64,000 nt of DNA from Puniceicoccaceae bacterium (GTDB taxonomy: Bacteria; Verrucomicrobiota; Verrucomicrobiia; Opitutales; Coraliomargaritaceae). The stretch is taken from the NCBI GenBank assembly GCA_018402305.1, contig JAGYJE010000001.1, forward strand, positions 248,001 to 312,000, read 5' to 3'. Below, piece by piece: positions 29,834 to 37,861 of this stretch. A program made the position numbers and the translations under genes. Position 1 is the stretch's first letter. The number at the start of each line of letters is the position of its first letter. Under the pieces are notes generated by a model that saw nothing but the letters and a program-made list of their open reading frames with translations, did no database searches and was not told the origin of the DNA.

Positions 29834-31747
29834 ATGAGCGATTTTTTAAAGCATGAATGCGGTATCGCAATGATCCGCCTTTTAAAACCCCTTGCCTATT
29901 ACGAGGAGAAATACAAAACGCCGCTTTACGGCTTCAACCAGCTGTTTTTACTCATGGAAAAGCAGCACAACCGAGGCCAGGATGGTGCTGGGATCGGCTG
30001 CGTAAAATTGAATGTGGCGCCGGGGCAGCCCTACATGGCCCGTGACCGAACCATTAAACAAAACTCACTGGCGCGCATTTTCAAGAGCCAGCTCAAGGCG
30101 TACCAAAAGAAAGTGGATCGCGGGATTATCCATCCGGAGTTTCCCCAGACGGTTAAGGAAAACTTCGATTTTGGGGGCGAGGTCTTGCTGGGGCACCTGC
30201 GTTATGGAACCTCAGGTATTTATTCCTCAACAAGTTGCCACCCCTACGTGCGGGAGTCGAATTGGCCAACGAAGAACCTCATGTTGGCGGGTAATTTTAC
30301 GATAACGAACGAGAAAGATCTCAATAACGATCTGATTAACCGTGGGCAGCACCCGATTTTCGGGACCGACACCCAGGCCGTGCTGGAGGAAATCGGTTTT
30401 CACCTCGATGAGGCGCACGACTTTATCTATCATCAGATGCGTGATCAAAATGTCGAGGGTAGGCGGATTCCCGGGATTATTAGTAAAGACCTCGATCCCG
30501 CACGCATCCTGCGAAAAGCCTGCGCCGACTGGGATGGTGGATTTGCCATTGCCGGGCTGATCGGTAATGGAGATAGCTTTGTCATGCGGGACCCACAAGG
30601 GATTCGGCCCTGCTTCTATTTCCAAAATGATGAGGTCATCGCCTTTGCCTCTGAACGGGTGGCACTGATGACGATTTTTGATCAACCCATCGAAAATGTC
30701 CGTGAGGTCGAACCCGGAACTGTGGTTGTTATTAAAAGCGGCGGTTCCATCTATACCGAACGATATACCGACCCTCGACCGATCACCCCTTGCTCCTTCG
30801 AGCGAATTTATTTTTCGAGGGGTAATGATGCCGATATCTATCGCGAGCGCAAGGCCTTGGGAGGCGCTCTGCTGGGCCAGGTGGTTAAAGCGATTGGAAA
30901 CAATTTCGCGGATAGCGTTTTCAGCTTTGTCCCCAATACCGCTGAGACAGCTTACCATGGCTTGCTGGAAGCGGTCCGCTTGCATCGCCGGAAGGAGGTG
31001 CGCGATGCACTGCTTGAAGCGCAGAAGAACGGTAGGTTGGATACCGAGTTGATCGATGAATTAATTATGGGTAACTGGCCCAGAGGGGAGAAAATCGCGC
31101 ACAAGGATATTAAGCTACGCACTTTTATCTCTCAGGAAGAGGGCCGTGCCAAACTCGTTTCGCACGTCTACGATATCACCTACGGAGTTGTGCAGGAGAA
31201 AGATTGTCTGGTCTGTATCGATGACTCCATTGTGCGGGGAACGACGCTGAAAGAGTCCATCCTGAAGATGCTCAGTCGTACCAAGCCACGTAAAATTGTC
31301 ATCGCCTCGACCGCGCCGCAGATTCGATATCCGGATTGCTACGGAATCGACATGTCGGAACTTGGTAAATTCATCGCCTTCAAAGCCACGGTTGAATTGA
31401 TCAAAGACGATGGCAACGATGATCTGCTCTTGGATGTTTATCAGGATTGTATCGCGCAGGCCAAAAAACCGGCGAGTGAAATGGTCAACCACGTTAAGCG
31501 GCTTTATGAGCGCTACACAAATGAGCAAATCTCCGCGAAGATTGCCGAGCTGGTCTATCCGAGAAATATCCCCTGGCACGGTGATCTGGAAATTATTTAC
31601 CTGCCTGTTGAAAAGATGCGTGAAGCGATCCCGGTACACAACGGCGATTGGTATTTCACAGGCGATTACCCGACACCCGGCGGTGTTGCCACGGTTAATC
31701 AGGCCTACATCAACTATTACGAGAACAAATCCGGCCGCTCCTATTAG
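29834..31747 (+). CDS. Amidophosphoribosyltransferase (PurF-type, long form)
   Basis: Transfers ammonia from glutamine to PRPP in purine synthesis; 637 residues, about 130 more than E. coli PurF and like the long Bacteroidetes form. N-terminal class II amidotransferase domain: the nucleophilic Cys is at residue 9 (MSDFLKHECGIAMI), so an 8-residue propeptide would have to be removed; RGQDGAGIG (~46) and LLGHLRYGTSG (~118) are conserved. C-terminal PRTase domain with the PRPP motif CIDDSIVRGTTL (~458). The C-terminus carries an extra ~100 residues ending GGVATVNQAYINYYENKS. Could be a paralogue of a canonical purF elsewhere. Confidence 0.85.
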   Translation: MSDFLKHECGIAMIRLLKPLAYYEEKYKTPLYGFNQLFLLMEKQHNRGQDGAGIGCVKLNVAPGQPYMARDRTIKQNSLARIFKSQLKAYQKKVDRGIIHPEFPQTVKENFDFGGEVLLGHLRYGTSGIYSSTSCHPYVRESNWPTKNLMLAGNFTITNEKDLNNDLINRGQHPIFGTDTQAVLEEIGFHLDEAHDFIYHQMRDQNVEGRRIPGIISKDLDPARILRKACADWDGGFAIAGLIGNGDSFVMRDPQGIRPCFYFQNDEVIAFASERVALMTIFDQPIENVREVEPGTVVVIKSGGSIYTERYTDPRPITPCSFERIYFSRGNDADIYRERKALGGALLGQVVKAIGNNFADSVFSFVPNTAETAYHGLLEAVRLHRRKEVRDALLEAQKNGRLDTELIDELIMGNWPRGEKIAHKDIKLRTFISQEEGRAKLVSHVYDITYGVVQEKDCLVCIDDSIVRGTTLKESILKMLSRTKPRKIVIASTAPQIRYPDCYGIDMSELGKFIAFKATVELIKDDGNDDLLLDVYQDCIAQAKKPASEMVNHVKRLYERYTNEQISAKIAELVYPRNIPWHGDLEIIYLPVEKMREAIPVHNGDWYFTGDYPTPGGVATVNQAYINYYENKSGRSY

Positions 31748-31774
31748 TGAGCGAGTGAGCGTCATCGTCTGTCG

Positions 31775-31810
31775 CTTAGTAGCTCGCTTAGTAGCTCAGT
31801 TAGTAGCTCA
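31775..31810 (+). repeat. 3 x 12-bp tandem repeat at convergent gene ends
   Basis: Units CTTAGTAGCTCG, CTTAGTAGCTCA and GTTAGTAGCTCA, ending on the stop codon (31808-31810) of the minus-strand antiporter gene; lies 27 bases after the stop of the plus-strand PurF-type gene. Confidence 0.9.
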
Positions 31811-33661
31811 GTTTGGCAATGTCTCGTCGAGCGATTCAGCTTCCTTGAGCTGCTTGCCTAAGCCATCCGAGCGGCGGAGGCAAATCACTTCATCTTCCGC
31901 GCGAACCATGTCTCTCAAACTGATATCCCTCGAAATCGCCCGAAGTTGTTTGCCGCGACGGATAAAAAGCGGATGCCAATCTCCGGACGGGAGGATCTTG
32001 CCATCTTCCCAGATAATGGTCTCGAGAACACTCTCGCCCTGTAAGAGCTCTGTGCTGATAACCGCAGGCCGCGAAAGGTCGCTAAAAACCGACTGTCCGG
32101 TCAGCTGATCCTCCGCCGTGGGGCTGTTAATCGGGATCCAGCCAAAGACCTTCTCGCTGTCCAGCTCCTCGGCCCAGCGTTGCATGAGAATCTGATTGAG
32201 CTCCACATTATCCGTCAATGCAAGAAGGTAACCCGCGCCAAAGAGCGATTGCTCGTTTTCGTAGAGCTTTTCTGCTTCTCTACCGTCGCCATTCAAGGCT
32301 GGAAGCCCTTCCTGTCGGGCCAGAGCGATATTCCAGGCATTGGTGTCGAGGAGTAGCACGTTTTGCTCGCCTTCACGGATCAAATTGCGGGCAAGTTCAC
32401 GTCCAAAGTGATGTGCGCCAATGATGACCCAGTCATTGGGGGCAGGACGCTGTAGCCCCAGGACTTTGGCGACCAAGCCAGCGGACAGGCCCTGAATCAA
32501 AACCGTCGCGCAAATAATCGAATAAACAAAGGACTCAAGGAGTGCCGGATCCCCCGCCGGATCCTCCTTCCCGCTCAGGCTGAGCGCAAAGAGCGAGGCC
32601 ATCGAGGCAGCTACAACACCTCGTGGGGCAACCCAGCTGAGTAGCGCCTTCTCGCGCAAGTTCAGCGGCGTGCCCCAGGAAGAAGCCGCAATGCTGATAG
32701 GCCGGATGATGAGGATGACGGAAAACAGTACCCAGCCCCCGCCTTGTTTGAAGAAGTCGATGAACTGTTGAAACTCGAGGCCCGCGACGAGAAGCAAAAA
32801 TAGCATCCCAATGAGCAAATCAACAATCTCTGCTTTGAAGGCTTTGATTTCGCGCAGTTGACGCGGTTTTTTGATTGCGACGATTAGGCCGGCTATAGTC
32901 ACCGAGAGCAACCCAGCCTCAGGTTTGATCATCTCGGTAGCTCCGAAAATGAGGACGGCACTGGCCAGCGCAAAAGCATTGATGATATTGTCGGGCACCC
33001 AGTTCTTTCGCATCAGCCAGTAGATGGAGAATCCACCAATCAAGCCAATCACGATGCCCCCGAAGACCCGGATAAGAAAACTCGGGATCGCCACAGCACC
33101 CCCGCCCTCAACGACCCATTCGAAACAGAGAATGGCGATAAAAACACCGATGGTATCGATAAGAACCCCCTCCCAGTGAAGAATGCTGCCAAGCTTTTGT
33201 TGGAGGCGAATACGCCTGAGTAAAGGCACAATGACGGTTGGCCCTGTCACGATAATGAGACTGCCCATGAGCAGTGCAAAGTCCGGGGATGTGTCAAATA
33301 CAAGGTAAGCCGTCAATGCGGCTCCAAGCCATGTGATGAGAACGCCCACGGTGAGCAGCCGCTTAATGACGATTGAAGTCTGTTTAAACTCTTTCAGGTC
33401 AAGCGTGAGCGCTCCCTCGAAAAGAATGAGCCCAACGGCCAGAGAAACAATCATGGGGAGGAACTCGCCCAGAGCGCTGGATTGAAGCACATTGAGCCCC
33501 TCGGGCCCAAGCGCGAAGCCACCGAGCAAGAGCAGAACAATGGTTGGGAGGTGCAACCTGCGTGCAAGCACCGTGAGTAGGCAACCCGCACCAACTGCAA
33601 AACAAAGGGCCCAGAGGGCACCTTGGCTGCCGCCGACGGCAAGTAATTCAAAAAGAGTCAT
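31808..33661 (-). CDS. CPA1/NhaP-type Na+/H+ antiporter with RCK (TrkA_N) domain
   Basis: 617 residues. The first ~395 form 11-13 membrane helices of a monovalent cation/proton antiporter (FALGPEGLNVL, GLILFEGALTLDL, ALLMGSLIIVTGPTVIVPLL with the TGP motif, WEGVLIDTIGVFIAI, WVAPRGVVAASMASLF). Then a TrkA_N-like NAD-binding segment NDWVIIGAHHFGRELARNLI (~408) and a C-terminal TrkA_C-like part (IRRGKQLRAISRDISLRDMV). This layout suits Na+ or K+ efflux gated by nucleotides. The start is ATG at 33661; a TTG at 33688 is less likely. Confidence 0.92.
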   Translation of the reverse strand: MTLFELLAVGGSQGALWALCFAVGAGCLLTVLARRLHLPTIVLLLLGGFALGPEGLNVLQSSALGEFLPMIVSLAVGLILFEGALTLDLKEFKQTSIVIKRLLTVGVLITWLGAALTAYLVFDTSPDFALLMGSLIIVTGPTVIVPLLRRIRLQQKLGSILHWEGVLIDTIGVFIAILCFEWVVEGGGAVAIPSFLIRVFGGIVIGLIGGFSIYWLMRKNWVPDNIINAFALASAVLIFGATEMIKPEAGLLSVTIAGLIVAIKKPRQLREIKAFKAEIVDLLIGMLFLLLVAGLEFQQFIDFFKQGGGWVLFSVILIIRPISIAASSWGTPLNLREKALLSWVAPRGVVAASMASLFALSLSGKEDPAGDPALLESFVYSIICATVLIQGLSAGLVAKVLGLQRPAPNDWVIIGAHHFGRELARNLIREGEQNVLLLDTNAWNIALARQEGLPALNGDGREAEKLYENEQSLFGAGYLLALTDNVELNQILMQRWAEELDSEKVFGWIPINSPTAEDQLTGQSVFSDLSRPAVISTELLQGESVLETIIWEDGKILPSGDWHPLFIRRGKQLRAISRDISLRDMVRAEDEVICLRRSDGLGKQLKEAESLDETLPN

Positions 33662-33730
33662 GTGTGCAGAGAAATCCGTAGAGCCCAATATTCGTGGAGA
33701 ATTGGCGATAGTGCTTGAGTATGGCGAGGC

Positions 33731-34516
33731 CTAATTCAAGTAGTGACACATCCCTAAAGCGGGAGAGATCTCGGAGGCTTTACCTATAATCTGGGCAGGC
33801 ACCCCTGCCACACTTGTGTGTGGAGGCACATCTTTCAGCACCACGCTGCCGGCACCAACTTTGGCGCCTTCGCCGATTTCCACATTCCCCAGAATTTTGG
33901 CACCGGCACCGAGTAAAACTCCCGAGCGCACCTTCGGGTGCCGGTCACCCCGGTCCTTGCCCGTGCCGCCGAGGGTCACTTCATGGAGGATCGAAACGTC
34001 ATTTTCGATCACGGCTGTTTCTCCAGCCACGAATCCCGTGGCGTGATCCAAAAGAATTCCGCAGCCGATCTGAGCCGCCGGGTGAATGTCGACCGCAAAG
34101 GTTTCGGAAATCAAACTTTGCAAATAGAGTGCCAACTCCGTCCGGCCCTGATTCCATAGATAGTGCCCGACGCGATAGCAGACGAGGGACTGTAGTCCTT
34201 TGAAGTAGAGTAGGGGCGTGAGCACATCCGGGCAGGCCGGGTCGCGTTCGTTGACCGCAATCATATCGCAGGCAATCTGTTGCAGGATCGTTGGACGGTG
34301 CAAGAAAGCCTCCATGAAGGTCTCGTGGAGTGCCTCGATGGATGCTGCATGATTCACCAGTTTGCGCGTTAGTCGATGAGTTAGACATTCGGCGAACGAG
34401 CCACGGTTGAGAACCGTTTGGTTGAGCAAAGTAACCAGCGCAGGCTCGCGCGTCACGATTGCCTTTGCGCGTAACTGTATTTCGCTCCAATGAGCATCCA
34501 GGTCGATTGCTTCCAT
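33731..34516 (-). CDS. cysE: Serine O-acetyltransferase CysE
   Basis: Acetylates serine for cysteine synthesis, 261 residues. N-terminal helical domain (HWSEIQLRAKAIVTREPALV, ~9-28) and C-terminal left-handed beta helix of hexapeptide repeats: FAVDIHPAAQIGCGILLDHA (~145-164), TAVIENDVSILHEVTLGGTG, GVLLGAGAKILGNVEIGEGAKVGAGSVV split over ~205-230, ending with a C-terminal tail. MEAIDLDAHW at 34516 aligns with the E. coli start; the frame up to 34579 would use TTG and overlap the upstream gene. Confidence 0.93.
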   Translation of the reverse strand: MEAIDLDAHWSEIQLRAKAIVTREPALVTLLNQTVLNRGSFAECLTHRLTRKLVNHAASIEALHETFMEAFLHRPTILQQIACDMIAVNERDPACPDVLTPLLYFKGLQSLVCYRVGHYLWNQGRTELALYLQSLISETFAVDIHPAAQIGCGILLDHATGFVAGETAVIENDVSILHEVTLGGTGKDRGDRHPKVRSGVLLGAGAKILGNVEIGEGAKVGAGSVVLKDVPPHTSVAGVPAQIIGKASEISPALGMCHYLN

Positions 34517-34575
34517 ATGGCCGTTAAGTGTTATTATACTGTCTGGTAAATGCCAATCAAAACAGCTAAAATTGC

Positions 34576-35178
34576 TCAAAAGCCAGGCAAGTAGGCGTCC
34601 CGGTCGTAGGGAGGCGCTTCTTTAGGGGGAAGGGCTGCTTCCGGATACTCAGCCGCATGCCACTCTCGCGTTTCCTCGTCCGCATAGTAGCGCAGATAGC
34701 ATCCCAGATCCTGATCGCCCGCATCCGATAAATCGCAAGCCGAAAAACGGCAGTTCCAACCCGAGGCCTCGGGCATGAGCGTGCTTCCCTCTGGCAGTAG
34801 TTTGTTCAGAAGCAAAGCGTAAAGCTCCCGATCAGATAGATGGTTGGTGTCCTCAATAAAGACACGCATCGAAGCCAGCGCATAAATAAGCAGCCAAAGC
34901 TCCTCAAACAGCACTCCGGGGTCCTCAATTAGCTCCAATGGTGTGGGTGTGAACTTGCGGCGCAATTGGAGGATATCGTAGAGCGGCATCATCGGACCGC
35001 TCTCAATCGCTTCCAGACCGGCCTGCCACGAAGCAAGCGGGTCGTCACAGCTATCCTCTGCAAGGTGACGGTGGATCGGTTCGCCGGTCAGGGAGGCCAA
35101 TTCTGCCTGGAGTTCAGCAACCCGTAGCGCCTTCTCGATTGCAGCCTCCTCGGCAGATTTTTTATTTTCATCAGACAT
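34576..35178 (-). CDS. Hypothetical protein upstream of cysE
   Basis: Not recognised. 200 residues from ATG 35178 (MSDENKKSAEEAAIEKALRV); an upstream frame to 35289 would add a CLHC pair and remains possible. Acidic and largely helical: an N-terminal helix (~8-30), a middle FEELWLLIYALASMRVFIED (~100-120) and a C-terminal part (CRFSACDLSD, CYLRYYADEETREWHAAEYP) with several Cys and aromatic residues. No signal peptide. Same strand as cysE, about 60 bases apart, so perhaps co-transcribed. Confidence 0.7.
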   Translation of the reverse strand: MSDENKKSAEEAAIEKALRVAELQAELASLTGEPIHRHLAEDSCDDPLASWQAGLEAIESGPMMPLYDILQLRRKFTPTPLELIEDPGVLFEELWLLIYALASMRVFIEDTNHLSDRELYALLLNKLLPEGSTLMPEASGWNCRFSACDLSDAGDQDLGCYLRYYADEETREWHAAEYPEAALPPKEAPPYDRDAYLPGF

Positions 35179-35426
35179 ACAATGAAGACAAATAACCTGA
35201 CCATCAAAATGCAACCAACGATCCGTCGAATACGTCTTTGAGTCGCGACTAAACAACATTTTATAGCCCCCTGTGCACTCGATGCTCAAAAGCTAGGACT
35301 GCCTGAAAACTTAAAAAATCCGGTTCCTAAAACCACCGTAAACTACGTGTAATCTAAATATTTATAACCTGGATGTAAATTTTTGGTTTGACTTGGTTTT
35401 TTTAGGGTGGAATGGTGGGCGGCGTT

Positions 35427-36533
35427 ATGGGACGACGAATACGCAGATTGGTGTCGAGAAAATCTACAGTTATCCACCACGCGATGAGCCGCATCGTGGG
35501 TGGTCAGATGCTTTTGGGTGACCGGGAAAAGGAGGTGCTGCGGCGTCTGCTCTGGCGGGTGGCGGATTTTTCGGGGGTGGAGGTGCTAACGTATTCGATT
35601 ATGTCGAACCACTTCCATGTGCTGGTGCGGGTGCCGGAGAAGGACCGGGCGGTCTCGGATGCGGAGCTCCTGCGGCGCTTTAAGGTGCTCTACCCGAAGC
35701 CGACGCGGTATCAGACGGCGTCTTTTGCCCGTTTGGAGAGCGCTCTGCGGGAGGGGACGGAGGAAGCAGTAGCGGTGCGAGCGCAGCTATTGGCGCGGAT
35801 GCACGATCTTTCTGAATTCATGAAGACGCTGAAGCAGCGCTTTTCGATCTGGTATAACCGGAACCATGACAATCGACTGGGCACCTTGTGGATGGACCGT
35901 TTTAAGAGTGTGCTGGTGGAGGGGAAGGGCAATCCGCTACAGACGATGGCGGCTTATATCGACCTGAACCCGGTTCGGGCGGGGCTGGTGGAGGATCCGA
36001 AGGACTACCGCTGGTGCGGCTATGCGGAGGCGGTGGCGGGGCATCTGAAGGCACAGCGTGGGCTGGAGGTGGTTTGGGCGACCTATGCGAGTGGCGGGAT
36101 GCGGGATACGGGTGGCGAGATACGGGATACGGGTGGCGAGCTACGGGATAGGGGTGGCGAGATGCGGGATGCGGGATCCGGGGTACGGGATGCGGGTGGC
36201 GGGGCGCGATTGAAGTCGGCTTTGGCGGCGCATCGGAGTTTGATATTTGGGAAGGGAGCTTCGCCATGGGATTGTCGGGGGAAGCGGATCGACCGGGCGA
36301 CGGCGGAGCGGGTTTTAAATGAGGAGAATGGGGAGCTACCGATGTCGGTGGTCCTGCGCTGCCGGGTGCGTTATTTTACAGATGGTGCAGTGCTGGGCAC
36401 GGCGGAGTTTGTTCGGGGCTATGCGGCGGCGTGGCAGGCGGGGCGTGGGCGACGGCATCCGGTGGCGGTGCGGGGGGCACCGTGGGGTGATGTCGCGGTG
36501 GTCAATGCCCTGCGGCGGGCGGTGTTTGGGTGA
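35427..36533 (+). CDS. REP-associated tyrosine (HUH/Y1) transposase, RAYT
   Basis: Single-strand DNA transposase-type protein, 368 residues from ATG 35427 (an ATG at 35412 is also in frame). Y1_Tnp core: VIHHAMSRIVGGQ (~15), the HUH-type motif IMSNHFHVLVRVP (~54-66), KTLKQRFSIWYNRNH (~133), LWMDRFKSVLVE (~152), and the catalytic-Tyr helix MAAYIDLNPVRAGLV (~173-187). Between this core and a C-terminal helical domain (GKRIDRATAERVL..., VRYFTDGAVLGTAEFV) sits a 105-base tandem repeat translated as MRDTGGE-like heptads. No IS ends or REP palindromes were found around it; it is a domesticated-looking single gene. Confidence 0.88.
   Translation: MGRRIRRLVSRKSTVIHHAMSRIVGGQMLLGDREKEVLRRLLWRVADFSGVEVLTYSIMSNHFHVLVRVPEKDRAVSDAELLRRFKVLYPKPTRYQTASFARLESALREGTEEAVAVRAQLLARMHDLSEFMKTLKQRFSIWYNRNHDNRLGTLWMDRFKSVLVEGKGNPLQTMAAYIDLNPVRAGLVEDPKDYRWCGYAEAVAGHLKAQRGLEVVWATYASGGMRDTGGEIRDTGGELRDRGGEMRDAGSGVRDAGGGARLKSALAAHRSLIFGKGASPWDCRGKRIDRATAERVLNEENGELPMSVVLRCRVRYFTDGAVLGTAEFVRGYAAAWQAGRGRRHPVAVRGAPWGDVAVVNALRRAVFG
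36099..36203 (+). repeat. 5 x 21-bp in-frame minisatellite inside the RAYT gene
   Basis: Units start at 36099, 36120, 36141, 36162 and 36183 (ATGCGGGATACGGGTGGCGA type), translated MRDTGGE, IRDTGGE, LRDRGGE, MRDAGSG, VRDAGGG. It sits between the catalytic and C-terminal domains. Confidence 0.95.
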
Positions 36534-36655
36534 TTTCTTATTTGCTTTATCCAATAACCCGAAAGAGGAACCCATTTGCTGAATCGCTGATAAAACGAAT
36601 TGATCCGAAGCTTTTCATTTGCGCTTAGCTTCCGCTTGCGACTATTTATTCAGCC

Positions 36656-37849
36656 ATGCGATGCTTTAAGATTTTTCTTTTTTTGATTTCTATTTTTTTT
36701 CTCCCGGGGTCGATGATCCTTGCGCAGACGATCAACCTGGCTCCAATTGATCGTGAAGGCGAGCGGCGTTTGTCGATTGCGGTGGAGAGCGCTGACGAAG
36801 GCGTCGGCTCTTTGGCTCGGCGGGCCTTTGGGTTACACGGAGGTTTTGTCGCGGCCCGGCCTGCGGATGCGGCGTTCGTCATTCGCTTGGAGCCTATGGG
36901 CAGTCGATCCGTTCAGCTGGTGGTTGGGTCTGGCACGCCCTTTGTTGAGCAACTCAGTCGGAACGTTTCGGGGAGTGATTTACAGAATGCGGTGCTCCGT
37001 GCCTGTGATCTGGTGGTGGAGGCAACCTTGCAAAGCCCGGGTTTTTTTGCGGGGAAGTTGGCCTTTATTGGGAAGCAGCGCGGGGTTTCGGAGGTTTACA
37101 CGAGCGACCTGTTCTTTAACCGCGTCCGGCCATTGACGCGTGACCGCGCTTTGGTGACGGGGCCCCGCTGGTCGCCGGATGGCGGGCGCTTGCTCTACAC
37201 GACCTATCACAACTCCGGTTTTCCAGACATTTACAGTATCGAGTTGAGCAGCGGGCGGCGGACACCGATTGCGACTTACAAGGGCACAAATACCGGCGCT
37301 GTTTTCAGTCCGGACGGTCGTTGGATTGCTATGGCGCTCTCAGGCGCAGGTAACTCTGAGATTTACGTGGCGGATGCGAATGGGCGGAATGCACGGCGTT
37401 TAACAAACAACAAGAGCCTGGAGGCCAACCCCAGCTGGTCGCCCGATGGACGGCGCCTCGTGTATACATCGGATGCTTTGGGGAAACCGCAGCTTTTTGA
37501 AATCTCCAGCTCCGGGGGACCGGCGCGCCGAATTCCCACAAACATTAGTAATTACTGCTCCGAGCCTGCCTGGAATCCGGTGAATGACTCGTTGATCGCC
37601 TTTACGGCTGCGGTGAGCGGTGGCTTCCAGATTGCGCTTTATAACGCGGAAACACGTAGCAGTAAGATTTTGACTCAGGGTCCGTCGTCGCTTGAGCCGG
37701 CTTGGCTTCGAGATGGCCGGCATTTGGTCTTTACACAAAGGCAGGGTGGGCGGGCGCGGCTCATGGTGCTGGATAGTGAGACAGGCAAGGTGAGCGCGCT
37801 GCACAAGCCTGGATTTGGTGATGTTTCCTCGGCCAGCTATGTCTACTGA
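36656..37849 (+). CDS. tolB: TolB-like periplasmic beta-propeller protein
   Basis: 397 residues with a signal peptide (CFKIFLFLISIFFLPGSMIL, cleaved after ILA). N-terminal TolB domain (~25-130) and a propeller of PD40/WD40-like repeats: PRWSPDGGRLLYTTYH, VFSPDGRWIAMALSG, PSWSPDGRRLVYTSD, PAWLRDGRHLVFTQ. TolB links the Tol-Pal envelope machinery to the outer membrane. No pal, tolA, tolQ or tolR is next to it, so the name rests on domain layout alone. Confidence 0.82.
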   Translation: MRCFKIFLFLISIFFLPGSMILAQTINLAPIDREGERRLSIAVESADEGVGSLARRAFGLHGGFVAARPADAAFVIRLEPMGSRSVQLVVGSGTPFVEQLSRNVSGSDLQNAVLRACDLVVEATLQSPGFFAGKLAFIGKQRGVSEVYTSDLFFNRVRPLTRDRALVTGPRWSPDGGRLLYTTYHNSGFPDIYSIELSSGRRTPIATYKGTNTGAVFSPDGRWIAMALSGAGNSEIYVADANGRNARRLTNNKSLEANPSWSPDGRRLVYTSDALGKPQLFEISSSGGPARRIPTNISNYCSEPAWNPVNDSLIAFTAAVSGGFQIALYNAETRSSKILTQGPSSLEPAWLRDGRHLVFTQRQGGRARLMVLDSETGKVSALHKPGFGDVSSASYVY

Positions 37850-37861
37850 GGCTTCTGTATA

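Noticed and set aside
35179..35426. REP-like palindromes or IS ends beside the RAYT gene
   Set aside because: The AT-rich upstream and downstream gaps (35179-35426 and 36534-36655) show no GTAG/GGAG-headed palindromes or terminal repeats.
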